Positions 6,484-12,308 of a stretch of DNA of 48,177 nucleotides are shown piece after piece (position 1 is the first letter of the stretch; each line of letters opens with the position of its first letter). A program made the position numbers and the translations under genes. The notes below the pieces were generated by a model. The model did not search any database and had not been told where the DNA came from. It saw only the letters and a list, made by a program, of their open reading frames with translations. The stretch is from Chloracidobacterium sp. GTDB taxonomy: Bacteria; Acidobacteriota; Blastocatellia; Pyrinomonadales; Pyrinomonadaceae. The stretch spans positions 1 through 48,177 of the forward strand of contig JADJTD010000005.1 of the NCBI GenBank assembly GCA_016711345.1, read 5' to 3'.

Positions 6484-7260
6484 TTACTCGGCTGCTTTGG
6501 GATGGCGGCTCGATTCCATTGCGTCTTCGTATTCGTGGTCTAGAATCTCACCCCATCGGGTCGGCATTTCCGCCCACTCTTTGGTGTAAAGGTCGCGGAT
6601 CTGCTGAAGCTTCGGGCCGTCGCCGTATGCATCTTTGATATACTTGCGGATCTCATTAAACGTCTCGTTGGTGCCGTCTTTCTTGGCCAAACTGCTTGAC
6701 TTGCGCTTGGACGTTTGGTCTAGGTCTTCGACCTCTTCAGCGAGATACAGACCGCTCAGCGCATCAGCCGCACCGTCTCGGCACGCCAATCCGCGCGCAC
6801 GCATTTGCAGCATACGATCTGGGTATTGCGTCCAAGGACCTGCCTTACCCCACAGACCCGCCTTGCGGGCTTGTGCAACTGAAAATGATCGGCTGATAAC
6901 GTCACCGTCGGGGCGCATCACTTGACAATGCGCCTCTAGCTTGTCGCCCTCGCCATCGCTGAACTCGCTGAGCTTGAAACCCTTTGACCACAGGATGGCG
7001 GGAACGGCATCGCCCCAGACAGACGGGCGGCCATTGATAACGGCTATCTTTTGGATCGCAAACATGGGGGGCAAACCGATTTCAAGGCCGGTCATGATTG
7101 CGACGGTCACCTGCTCCGGCTTGTCCATTCCGCGCGGTGCTAGCCCGCTTTCTGAAATGCACTTTGCCACACGATAAACATCCTCGAAGCTCTGAGGAAT
7201 GATGCTGCTGATTTGGCCGCCAGCCTTCAAAGCCACGGCATTTGTCTTTGGCTCGGTCAT
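6484..7260 (-). CDS. recT: RecT-family single-strand annealing recombinase
   Basis: 258 residues from the ATG at 7260, which overlaps the HTH gene stop and has TGAGGAA upstream; a longer in-frame start at 7347 would run through that gene. The segment QVTVAIMTGLEIGLPPMFAI followed by AVINGRPSVWGDAVPAI is the RecT core, and a long acidic C-terminal region follows. It anneals complementary single strands in phage recombination and replication. No RecE or lambda-exonuclease partner is adjacent. The second copy (46603-47369) is heavily indel-damaged. Confidence 0.8.
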   Translation of the reverse strand: MTEPKTNAVALKAGGQISSIIPQSFEDVYRVAKCISESGLAPRGMDKPEQVTVAIMTGLEIGLPPMFAIQKIAVINGRPSVWGDAVPAILWSKGFKLSEFSDGEGDKLEAHCQVMRPDGDVISRSFSVAQARKAGLWGKAGPWTQYPDRMLQMRARGLACRDGAADALSGLYLAEEVEDLDQTSKRKSSSLAKKDGTNETFNEIRKYIKDAYGDGPKLQQIRDLYTKEWAEMPTRWGEILDHEYEDAMESSRHPKAAE

Positions 7261-7430
7261 CCGTAGTTCCTCACCTGTCCAAGAGCACCCCTGGCCCGCA
7301 ACTCTCGCTTGACCTCTTGCACGTACTTCCACGACACGCCGCAGCAAAGCGCGATGTCTGAATCCGATATGATGCCGTTGACAAGCATCTTTTCGATTTT
7401 CGGCCGCTTGGCGTCCATATGGTTTCCCAT
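7257..7430 (-). CDS. Small HTH protein, 57 aa (duplicated)
   Basis: Below usual length cut-offs. Lies between two ATGA overlaps. Residues 12-45 read as helix-turn-helix (MLVNGIISDSDIALCCGVSW then KYVQEVKRELRARG), similar to the C-terminal HTH of recombinases or Trp-repressor-like proteins. The copy at 47366-47539 keeps the protein while changing third codon positions, good evidence that it is coding. Confidence 0.7.
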   Translation of the reverse strand: MGNHMDAKRPKIEKMLVNGIISDSDIALCCGVSWKYVQEVKRELRARGALGQVRNYG

Positions 7431-7585
7431 CACGTCACCGCGCCGTCAGAACTGCTAACAAATACCCCAAGCTCGTGCAGACGCTTGCGCATGTCGCGGA
7501 TAGCGCGGCAATGCGCAAAATCGACAGCAATGACGTTCGATCCCGGTTCAGTTCTGTAAGTAGTTCGCTCATTTTTCCCTTTCAT
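7430..7585 (-). CDS. Small conserved protein, 51 aa (duplicated)
   Basis: ATG at 7585 overlaps the stop of the membrane peptide at 7582-7677 (ATGA). Core YRTEPGSNVIAVDFAHCRAI then RDMRKRLHELGV is kept in the copy at 47539-47691 with mostly conservative changes. No domain recognised. Confidence 0.6.
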   Translation of the reverse strand: MKGKNERTTYRTEPGSNVIAVDFAHCRAIRDMRKRLHELGVFVSSSDGAVT

Positions 7586-7768
7586 ATTGGTCCCACCATC
7601 CACGCCACCCCCACGAACGCCGCGTAAAACAGAGCGGCTAGCCACCACGTCGCGAACATCACTCTTTTTGTCGTCATCACTCACCCCACTGACCCACTTC
7701 ATCCACGCTGCCCCGCTCGCACACCCCAGGGCCAAACCCAACTGCCAGATTGTTTGCGCATCACTCAT
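7430..7768 (-). CDS. Alternative long frame; only its first 30 codons are plausible
   Basis: ATG at 7768 overlaps the stop of the upstream gene (ATGA), so a gene start here is likely. The first residues hold a hydrophobic stretch (IWQLGLALGCASGAAWMKWV). The frame then runs without a stop through the membrane peptide in another phase into the 7430-7585 gene. The middle part is not conserved between the two copies. A small membrane protein that lost its stop, or an indel, is likely. Confidence 0.3.
   Translation of the reverse strand: MSDAQTIWQLGLALGCASGAAWMKWVSGVSDDDKKSDVRDVVASRSVLRGVRGGGVDGGTNMKGKNERTTYRTEPGSNVIAVDFAHCRAIRDMRKRLHELGVFVSSSDGAVT
7582..7677 (-). CDS. 31-aa membrane peptide (diverged copy at 47688-47786)
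   Basis: Too short for standard calling. ATG is preceded by GGGGTGAG and the stop overlaps the next ATG. It has a basic start (MTTKR) and one hydrophobic helix (WWLAALFYAAFVGVAWMV). The other copy encodes a peptide with almost no identity but the same plan and the same coupling, while the alternative reading frame does not keep any plan. This supports coding as a membrane peptide. Function unknown. Confidence 0.6.
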   Translation of the reverse strand: MTTKRVMFATWWLAALFYAAFVGVAWMVGPI

Positions 7769-8034
7769 TTTCTGCTCTTCAACCCCCGCCGCTTTTCCTC
7801 TTCCTCGTAAGCGTCAACACAGCGATTAAGCAGGCTGTCCGCCTTCATAAGTTCGGCCTCACAATCGAGCCGGTGCGCGCGGGCTATCTCGATGTTCTTG
7901 GCAAGCTGCTCCATGTTGGGAGGCAACTCCGGCTGGTCGGACGGGTCATAAGCCAACTCGGGAAGCTGCTCTGATGTCTCAGGTACGCCCCGCCAGAAAA
8001 ACCGAACGACATTGCCTGTTCTCTTGGTGCTCAT
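7765..8034 (-). CDS. Small early protein, 89 aa
   Basis: ATG at 8034 sits in an ATGA overlap with the upstream 57-aa gene; a GTG nine bases earlier is an alternative. First half Pro/Glu-rich (SDQPELPPNMEQLAKNIEIA), second half helical and charged with EEEEKRRGLKSRK at the end. No family recognised. A frameshifted copy ends the window (47872-48145). Confidence 0.6.
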   Translation of the reverse strand: MSTKRTGNVVRFFWRGVPETSEQLPELAYDPSDQPELPPNMEQLAKNIEIARAHRLDCEAELMKADSLLNRCVDAYEEEEKRRGLKSRK

Positions 8035-8204
8035 CTCTGCCACGGCGCTTTTTCCTGCCGCTCCCTCGCTGTCTGTGCATCTTCGATCAGTTCTTCCTTG
8101 ACCTTGCGCCACGCATCGCGCCAGCGCGTCTTGGTCTGCATACGCTCCATCCGCTCGGCTTCTGTGGCCTCACAGATGAACTTGAACCAATGCTTCTCGC
8201 GCAT
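8031..8204 (-). CDS. Small charged helical protein, 57 aa
   Basis: Fills the space between two overlapping start/stop pairs (TGATG upstream, ATGA downstream). Highly charged helix (EAERMERMQTKTRWRDAWRK). No domain recognised; the coding call rests on exact operon packing and composition. Confidence 0.6.
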   Translation of the reverse strand: MREKHWFKFICEATEAERMERMQTKTRWRDAWRKVKEELIEDAQTARERQEKAPWQR

Positions 8205-8461
8205 CACACCAACTCGTGTTGGAGGTGGCGAAGCTCAACGGTCTCGTCCTCAGCCTCAGCCGCCAGACGTGCATCGCATTCGGTGCGGTAGTTCTTCACG
8301 TAGTCGATGACTTCGCGGCATCCGCATTCGAGGTCGTAGGCCTCAGACTGCGGTTCTTCGCTGTAGATATCACGGTCGAGATCTTCTGCCAGCCGCAGCA
8401 TCACGCCGGCAGCCTCACGGAGCCAAAGGTCCAGTGATTGTTCTTTGCGCTTTGGTGCCAT
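8204..8461 (-). CDS. First gene of the leftward early operon, 85 aa
   Basis: ATG at 8461 with GGAGGA (8474-8469) seven bases upstream. Acidic middle (EDLDRDIYSEEPQSEAYDL) and a Cys pair (CGC). No family recognised. Its ribosome site can pair with the loop of the upstream stem-loop (8483-8538), so its translation may be controlled by leader folding. Confidence 0.65.
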   Translation of the reverse strand: MAPKRKEQSLDLWLREAAGVMLRLAEDLDRDIYSEEPQSEAYDLECGCREVIDYVKNYRTECDARLAAEAEDETVELRHLQHELV

Positions 8462-8482
8462 TAGCCTGTCCTCCGATGGCTG

Positions 8483-8538
8483 GCCGGACGGTCTGAGATC
8501 CCACAAAGGAGGAACCCTCAAATCTCAGACCGTCCGGC
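8483..8538. repeat. 17-bp perfect inverted repeat, 22-base loop
   Basis: Arms GCCGGACGGTCTGAGAT. The loop, read on the leftward strand, contains TCCTCC (8513-8508), the exact complement of the GGAGGA ribosome site of the 8204-8461 gene. Confidence 0.8.
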
Positions 8539-8596
8539 TTATCTGGCGCGCGTTGTGCGTTTCCCCCGCTGACAGCGCGCCAGAGTTCAATTTGCT

Positions 8597-8675
8597 TCGA
8601 CGGACGGCCCGCTTGCATGGGGGGCTACAACTTTGCTGCGGCTGGGTGCGCTCGGTTGCATTGGCCGTCCGTCGA
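8597..8675. repeat. 13-bp perfect inverted repeat, long loop
   Basis: Arms TCGACGGACGGCC. Shares the GGACGG core with the neighbouring repeat. Lies at the inferred 5' end of the leftward transcript, like cis-acting antitermination RNAs of some phages, although that role is inference. Confidence 0.75.
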
Positions 8676-8683
8676 TGAACAGG

Positions 8684-8712
8684 AGGTTATTTGGAAATTA
8701 CCAAACCGTCAA
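8684..8712 (-). promoter_or_regulatory. Leftward early promoter
   Basis: On the minus strand: -35 TTGACG (8712-8707), 17-base spacer, -10 TAACCT (8689-8684). The spacer consists almost entirely of operator 1 (TTTGGTAATTTCCAAA on this strand), so a bound repressor would block polymerase. Confidence 0.55.
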
Positions 8713-8829
8713 CGGCTAATTTGGAGAAATCCAAAAATTTGTGCACAGTTGATTTGGAGCCACACCCTTTTCCCGGCACTGGGTTGTGAGCCGTGAAAAT
8801 TCGCACTTGAAGGTTTGGACAAATCCAAA
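8690..8829. promoter_or_regulatory. Operator cluster TTTGGA-N4-TCCAAA
   Basis: Three palindromic sites: 8690-8705 (TTTGGAAATTACCAAA), 8720-8735 (TTTGGAGAAATCCAAA) and 8814-8829 (TTTGGACAAATCCAAA), plus a half site TTTGGA at 8753-8758. Sites 1 and 3 fill the spacers of two divergent promoters. The natural candidate ligand is the regulator encoded at 8842. Confidence 0.75.
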
Positions 8830-8835
8830 TATAGA
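8807..8835 (+). promoter_or_regulatory. Promoter of the regulator gene
   Basis: -35 TTGAAG (8807-8812), 17-base spacer filled by operator 3, -10 TATAGA (8830-8835). The expected start of transcription is at or next to the ATG at 8842, so the message would be leaderless. Confidence 0.65.
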
Positions 8836-8841
8836 AAAGGC

Positions 8842-9075
8842 ATGAAGCTGAAAGACACCTTGCTTGCCGACATCGAGGCTTTCTTGGCCTCAACCGGCAT
8901 GAAGCACACGGCATTTGGTTCGCAGGCTCTCAAAGATCCTGCATTCGTCACGCGCCTGCGTGAGGGCAAAGACGTGCGCACTGATACCATCGAGCGCGTG
9001 CGTTCCTTCATGGAGGGCTACCGCGCCCCTTTGGCCCGAAGGGGCCAGGTTAGCGGCCTCAGGCGAACGGCGTAG
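8842..9075 (+). CDS. Small HTH-type regulator, probable operator-binding repressor, 77 aa
   Basis: LLADIEAFLASTGMKHTAFG then LRE-GKDVRTDTIERVRSFMEG has the spacing of a Cro/lambda-like helix-turn-helix, of a type seen in rhizobial genomes and phages. There is no peptidase or oligomerisation domain, so it is Cro-sized. It lies directly behind a promoter containing TTTGGA-N4-TCCAAA and no ribosome site beyond a weak AAAGG, consistent with leaderless translation. A TTG at 8815 would extend the protein into the operator and is rejected. Autoregulation is likely; the switch role is inference. Confidence 0.7.
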   Translation: MKLKDTLLADIEAFLASTGMKHTAFGSQALKDPAFVTRLREGKDVRTDTIERVRSFMEGYRAPLARRGQVSGLRRTA

Positions 9076-9246
9076 TTCAAATTTTGTAGCTTAGCGTTGT
9101 GAGTTCTTGGCCCGTGCCTCACCGCATGGGGCATTGGGCACGGCTGCGTGTTCCTCTCCCACAGACCTAGCAGCCGACTTCCCCGCTCAGTGCCTCATGC
9201 CGTGGGTATAGCGCCCGCGATAACGCCCTAGGCGTTTCCTCAACTA

Positions 9247-9278
9247 GCTCCCGGCAACGTGGATGCCGGGAGCCTTTT
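9247..9278 (+). terminator. Intrinsic terminator after the regulator
   Basis: 9-bp perfect stem GCTCCCGGC / GCCGGGAGC with a 9-base loop, followed by CTTTT. It separates the regulator transcript from the replication genes. Confidence 0.8.
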
Positions 9279-9463
9279 ACAAAGCATGACGGCCCCACTC
9301 GGACAGGAGCAGGGCCGTTGAATGAATGCAGACGCGGAACGCTCGGGGGCACTGAGACTGACGCGACGCAACACCGGACTGAGTACGCAGACACCTTACG
9401 CGACAACCACTGTGGTCTGCATACACCACTGCTACGGCGAAAGTATGACGAGGACGCAAGAAA
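9279..9463 (+). promoter_or_regulatory. Leader of the replication operon; no clear gene
   Basis: Together with 9076-9246 this is a near 390-base gap. It contains the terminator and a second hairpin (ACGGCCC 9289-9295 / GGGCCGT 9312-9318). A 59-codon frame from 9324 runs into the replication gene in another phase and is not convincing. No strong promoter was seen. Confidence 0.35.
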
Positions 9464-10183
9464 ATGAGCCGATGGTTCAGAATTTACGACGAGGCGCTTG
9501 ACGACCACAAAGTGCAGTCCCTCTCGCCGGAACTGTTCAAGACGTGGTTCAATTTGCTGTGCGTGGCATCGCGCGACAATGGCGTTCTGCCGACCGTAGA
9601 AGCCCTTGCCTTTGCCTTGCGCGTGTCCATTCATGACATGCAGGCCCGCCTTGATGAGTTGATTTTGCTTGGCCTTCTCGACATTCGAGAGGATCGCAAG
9701 ATTGAACCGCACAACTGGGGTAAGCGCCAGTGGAAAAGCGATGACAGCAAGGAGCGCGTGCGCAAACACCGTCACGCGAAACGTTACTGTAACGACGATG
9801 TAACGGTTACTGTAACGCCCCCAGAGTCATATACAGATACAGATACAGAACCTAATGGTCTTCTGTCTTCTCCAATTGCCGCGCGTGCGCGCGAAGTGGA
9901 TGACCTTAAGGTTGTGAATAAGTTTTTTGGAATGAAGGACGATAGGAAAAAAGAAAAGATCGTCCAACGTGCAGAAGGGCTAGGGCTCAACGTCGATGAT
10001 CTGACGGAAGCCTGCAATAGGCACAAGCCAAAGAACCGGCCCGCCTACTTCACATCGCTCTGCGTTGCCAAACTGCAAGAGCAGCTTCCCGGCATCAAGG
10101 AAGACGCCATCAGGCGAGCGCTTTGGGACAAGGGCGATGACGCTTACAAGGCACTTTTAGTTTGCATTCTGGAGGCCGCATGA
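9464..10183 (+). CDS. Replication initiator / replisome organiser-like protein
   Basis: 239 residues. The N-terminus (WFRIYDEALDDHKVQSLSPE, then FKTWFNLLCVASRDNGVLP and a winged-helix region) is the start typical of phage replisome-organiser proteins. A central low-complexity linker with TVTVTPP and DTDTEP follows, then a C-terminal helical domain that may contact a helicase or loader. First gene of the rightward middle operon, which encodes no DNA polymerase or helicase, so host replication proteins are probably recruited. The C-terminus LEAA overlaps the next ATG. Confidence 0.7.
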   Translation: MSRWFRIYDEALDDHKVQSLSPELFKTWFNLLCVASRDNGVLPTVEALAFALRVSIHDMQARLDELILLGLLDIREDRKIEPHNWGKRQWKSDDSKERVRKHRHAKRYCNDDVTVTVTPPESYTDTDTEPNGLLSSPIAARAREVDDLKVVNKFFGMKDDRKKEKIVQRAEGLGLNVDDLTEACNRHKPKNRPAYFTSLCVAKLQEQLPGIKEDAIRRALWDKGDDAYKALLVCILEAA

Positions 10184-10677
10184 ACGGTCTTCGGCAAGCA
10201 ATTGTCACAGACAAAGACCGCGAATGGGCAATGGCGCAAATGCCGTCATGGTGCCAGCGCGGCGAAATCAGCGACCTATACGGCGAACTGGTTGACGATG
10301 GCGGATGGCTCGACACAGAGCCTAAGACGCAGGCTGAACTTGAGAAGCCGAATTGGTCGCTGTTCGTGGCTGAAGAAATCGAGAAATTTGAAGATCATTA
10401 CGCTGGCGAGTTCAAGCCCGCTGCTGAGTGGTCTTCAATCTGGCGAAAGGGATGGTGGCCAAAAGTGTCTCCCCGCAAGCGCTTTCCAAGATCAGCACCG
10501 AAAGAGTTTCAGCCCTTCTTTCGCAGTGGCACGCAAGAGTTTGCAATCGCTCTGAGGCTCGGCACAGAAGACGAGAAACGGATGTGGATCAGGTTCGGGG
10601 TTGCGCAATTCAAGCCGGATGATCCCCGCGTTGAGAAGACCACAAACGGGGCCAAGAAAAAGGAAGCCGCCGAATGA
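10180..10677 (+). CDS. Unrecognised protein between replication genes, 165 aa
   Basis: ATG at 10180 overlaps the previous stop (ATGA). Trp-rich with a repeated EW/W pattern (WSLFVAEEIEKFEDHYAGEF, AAEWSSIWRKGWWPK) and a basic C-terminus (NGAKKKEAAE). No Walker motif, so not a DnaC-type loader. By position a replication accessory factor; not recognised by sequence. Confidence 0.6.
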   Translation: MNGLRQAIVTDKDREWAMAQMPSWCQRGEISDLYGELVDDGGWLDTEPKTQAELEKPNWSLFVAEEIEKFEDHYAGEFKPAAEWSSIWRKGWWPKVSPRKRFPRSAPKEFQPFFRSGTQEFAIALRLGTEDEKRMWIRFGVAQFKPDDPRVEKTTNGAKKKEAAE

Positions 10678-10940
10678 CCAACAACCACGAAGCTACCTAC
10701 GCCAAGCAGGCCTCAGTCATCATGGCGGATATTGCAAAGCTCAATGAGGACCTGAAAGACGTTCTCGGCTCTGCAAAGGACGCTGGTTTTAACCCCGCGC
10801 GGATACGCAAGGCCGCTCGCGAAATGCTGATGGACACCGACAAGCGAGAAAAACTCTACGAGGCAGAGCACCAGCTTGATTTGCTGAGAGACGCACTCAA
10901 CCTCACCACGACAACGCGAATTTTGGAGGCGGCAGAATGA
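10674..10940 (+). CDS. GapR-like (DUF2312) nucleoid-associated protein
   Basis: Residues about 15-77 (ADIAKLNEDLKDVLGSAKDA then GFNPARIRKAAREM and AEHQLDLLRDALNL) follow the GapR pattern: a helix with DIKDVYAEAK, then GFD-KAIRKIIRLRK, then a final LDLY-AL helix. GapR of alphaproteobacteria clamps overtwisted DNA ahead of forks and polymerases. A phage version beside the replication initiator could manage supercoils during phage replication or displace host GapR. It departs from the family in lacking the RLRKKD stretch. Couples by ATGA on both sides. Confidence 0.65.
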   Translation: MTNNHEATYAKQASVIMADIAKLNEDLKDVLGSAKDAGFNPARIRKAAREMLMDTDKREKLYEAEHQLDLLRDALNLTTTTRILEAAE

Positions 10941-11155
10941 ACACAGAAGCCCACAACAAGCAGGAGGCCATAGCCCTGCTGGACGCGGCAAGGCACAGCA
11001 TCGGGGTCGGCACCCTCGTGACCCTCAAGACGGGCGGTCCTGCCATGGTTGTCTCTGAGCGGTCAGCAGAAAAGGCACATACGATTTGGCACGCAGACAG
11101 CGGTGAGCTTTGCCAGTTCTGGTTTCCGATCTGCGTGCTCAAGGTGAAGCCATGA
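10937..11155 (+). CDS. DUF2158/YodC-like small protein, 72 aa
   Basis: GTLVTLKTGGPAMVVSERSA followed by CQFWFPICVLKVKP has the small beta-barrel pattern of DUF2158 (YodC) proteins, in which VxLKSGGPxMTV is followed by a CxWF strand. The first 20 residues are an added helix. Function of the family is unknown. Overlaps both neighbours by 4 bases. Confidence 0.6.
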   Translation: MNTEAHNKQEAIALLDAARHSIGVGTLVTLKTGGPAMVVSERSAEKAHTIWHADSGELCQFWFPICVLKVKP

Positions 11156-11286
11156 CCACGAAAACCGTGAAGGGGATCACGATCAAAGACGGCAAGGTGA
11201 AGCTCAAGAAGGTTTATCGCGATGCCTCTCAGGCCATCCGCGAGCGCAAGAGCAAAAAGCAGCGGCCAATCAGGAGGACGGTTTGA
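11152..11286 (+). CDS. 44-aa basic protein
   Basis: Below usual length cut-offs. ATG overlaps the previous stop and its own stop overlaps the TTG of the next gene. About one third Lys/Arg, with alternating KGITIKDGKVKLKKV strands, as in small nucleic-acid-binding proteins. No family recognised. Confidence 0.6.
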   Translation: MTTKTVKGITIKDGKVKLKKVYRDASQAIRERKSKKQRPIRRTV

Positions 11287-11789
11287 CCTACTTCGCGATC
11301 AGAACGGAGCCCGGCCGCCTTCCCGTCGTACGCCAATTGCTTCGCCGGGCTGGAAACGAATGCTATCTCCCGGCTGAGATCCGCCGCAACCATCGCCGCA
11401 ACAAGCGGATCATCGTCCCCATGATGCCGTATCTGTTCGTCAAGGCCCCCGCGCCGAAAATCCAAGCGCTGTGGATGCAGCAGATCAGAGCCACCCGGCA
11501 CGTCAAGGGGTTCGTTGCCATCAACGCCATGGCCGGCCCTCACCCGATCGCAGATACCAAGATTGAGGTGCTTCGCCACTCGATTAAGGAACTCCGGGAC
11601 GTGACCCGCGCCAAGAAGCAGTTGAGCGCGCTACGCAGGGGCAGCAAGGCCGTTGTGACGACTGGCCCGCTTGCAGGCCGCAAGGGAACCGTGAGGCACA
11701 CCACGCCCAAAATCACGAGGCTGGAAGCATGGATATTCGGAACGCTTCGCGTGGTCACGGTGGAGACCCAAAAGTTGGAGGCCGCCTGA
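11283..11789 (+). CDS. NusG-like transcription elongation factor
   Basis: 168 residues from a TTG overlapping the previous stop (TTGA). The N-terminal half (YFAIRTEPGRLPVVRQLLRR, ECYLPAE, PMMPYLFVKAP, VKGFVAI) follows the NGN domain that binds the polymerase clamp helices. The C-terminal SALRRGSKAVVTTGPLAGRK plus GTV is a KOW motif. It is a NusG/RfaH-type paralogue, possibly an antiterminator for the long late operon that begins 1 kb downstream. Phage-encoded NusG is uncommon. The KOW partner, NusE or Rho, cannot be inferred. Confidence 0.75.
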   Translation: MTYFAIRTEPGRLPVVRQLLRRAGNECYLPAEIRRNHRRNKRIIVPMMPYLFVKAPAPKIQALWMQQIRATRHVKGFVAINAMAGPHPIADTKIEVLRHSIKELRDVTRAKKQLSALRRGSKAVVTTGPLAGRKGTVRHTTPKITRLEAWIFGTLRVVTVETQKLEAA

Positions 11790-12010
11790 TGAAAGCGGCC
11801 CCCGTTATTCTTTCCCTCATTCTTGGCGTCTGGCGTCCTGAGTATCTGACACGCTCAGTCCGCTACCACCTCGATGCAGACGGGCTAACCCGGATGGAAA
11901 TAGATTGTAAACTCTGGGTCGTGCTGTCTCCCCACGAGAGTACACAGGAAGCACAAGAGGAAGAGGAAAACTGCCGGTTCGTTCCCCAGGCAGGCTTTGA
12001 ACTGAACTGA
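11789..12010 (+). CDS. Unrecognised 73-aa protein
   Basis: ATG within TGATGA after the NusG-like gene. Hydrophobic start (APVILSLILGVW), then a mixed region and an acidic stretch (STQEAQEEEENCRF). It could be a weakly membrane-associated or secreted protein, but no signal cleavage site is convincing. Last gene of the operon before the 12066 hairpin. Confidence 0.5.
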   Translation: MKAAPVILSLILGVWRPEYLTRSVRYHLDADGLTRMEIDCKLWVVLSPHESTQEAQEEEENCRFVPQAGFELN

Positions 12011-12065
12011 GTCTGAGCTATGGTCCATGGTGTTGATCCTTCTTACAGGGTTGGGTTGACGGAAG

Positions 12066-12100
12066 GGGCCGGGGGACGTTGCAAGCGTCTTTCCCGGCCC
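12066..12100. terminator. Hairpin between convergent genes
   Basis: GGGCCGGG (12066-12073) pairs with CCCGGCCC (12093-12100), with a further GACG/CGTC inside. Followed by GCGCTTTATT on the plus strand and CTTCC on the minus strand. Probably ends both the rightward NusG operon and the leftward membrane peptide gene. Confidence 0.55.
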
Positions 12101-12105
12101 GCGCT

Positions 12106-12189
12106 TTATTCAGCGACGCACGCAGCACAGATTGCAAACGCAACAAACGGCAACACGACGAACAGGAAAAACAACGCGTTCTCAAACAT
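12106..12189 (-). CDS. 27-aa hydrophobic membrane peptide
   Basis: Hidden small gene. CAGGAGG lies seven bases before the ATG at 12189. After MFENA the product is essentially one membrane helix (LFFLFVVLPFVAFAICAAC) ending in VAE. It is transcribed divergently from the RHH gene under a promoter that contains a twin operator. The size, single helix and adjacent DNA-binding partner resemble small toxin or membrane-depolarising peptides under tight repression. That role is inference; it could also be a superinfection or lysis modulator. Confidence 0.6.
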   Translation of the reverse strand: MFENALFFLFVVLPFVAFAICAACVAE

Positions 12190-12237
12190 GGTGGGCCTCC
12201 TGTGGTTGAGCCGCAAATCAGTTCGCGACTGATGCCC

Positions 12238-12266
12238 TGTGTATTCTCGTGTAATACACTTGTCAA
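12238..12266 (-). promoter_or_regulatory. Leftward promoter of the membrane peptide
   Basis: Minus strand: -35 TTGACA (12266-12261), 17-base spacer, -10 TACACA (12243-12238). Operator A (12240-12258) covers the spacer and the -10 box. The transcript would start near 12231, leaving about 40 bases of leader with a ribosome site. Confidence 0.55.
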
Positions 12267-12303
12267 TGGGGTGTTGACATTATTTGTAGTCTCATGTACT
12301 ACA
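12240..12303. promoter_or_regulatory. Twin 19-bp operators
   Basis: Operator A 12240-12258 TGTATTCTCGTGTAATACA and operator B 12285-12303 TGTAGTCTCATGTACTACA match at 16 of 19 positions. Two of the three differences are a compensating pair that keeps the dyad (T...A versus G...C). Both have 6-bp arms and a 7-base CTCRTGT centre. Centres are 45 bp apart. Binding by the RHH protein at 12309 is likely. Confidence 0.75.
12274..12302 (+). promoter_or_regulatory. Rightward promoter of the RHH gene
   Basis: -35 TTGACA (12274-12279), 17-base spacer, -10 TACTAC (12297-12302), overlapped by operator B. The expected transcription start coincides with the ATG at 12309, so the message would be leaderless; there is no ribosome site. 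Confidence 0.6.
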
Positions 12304-12308
12304 GTGGC

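Larger units (their letters stand above)
8462..8677 (-). promoter_or_regulatory. Structured leader of the leftward early mRNA
   Basis: From the promoter at 8684-8712 transcription should start near 8677. The leader then holds stem-loop 1 (13-base arms at 8675-8663 and 8609-8597) almost at its 5' end and stem-loop 2 (17-base perfect arms at 8538-8522 and 8499-8483) just before the first ribosome site. No credible gene lies here. Confidence 0.6.

Noticed and set aside
8508..8513. AAAGGAGGA on the plus strand as a ribosome site
   Set aside because: No ATG, GTG or TTG follows at suitable distance with a meaningful frame; it is better explained as the loop complement of the leftward ribosome site.
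9324..9503. 59-codon frame before the replication gene
   Set aside because: It overlaps the replication initiator in another phase by about 40 bases, has no ribosome site and has a residue make-up typical of shadow frames.
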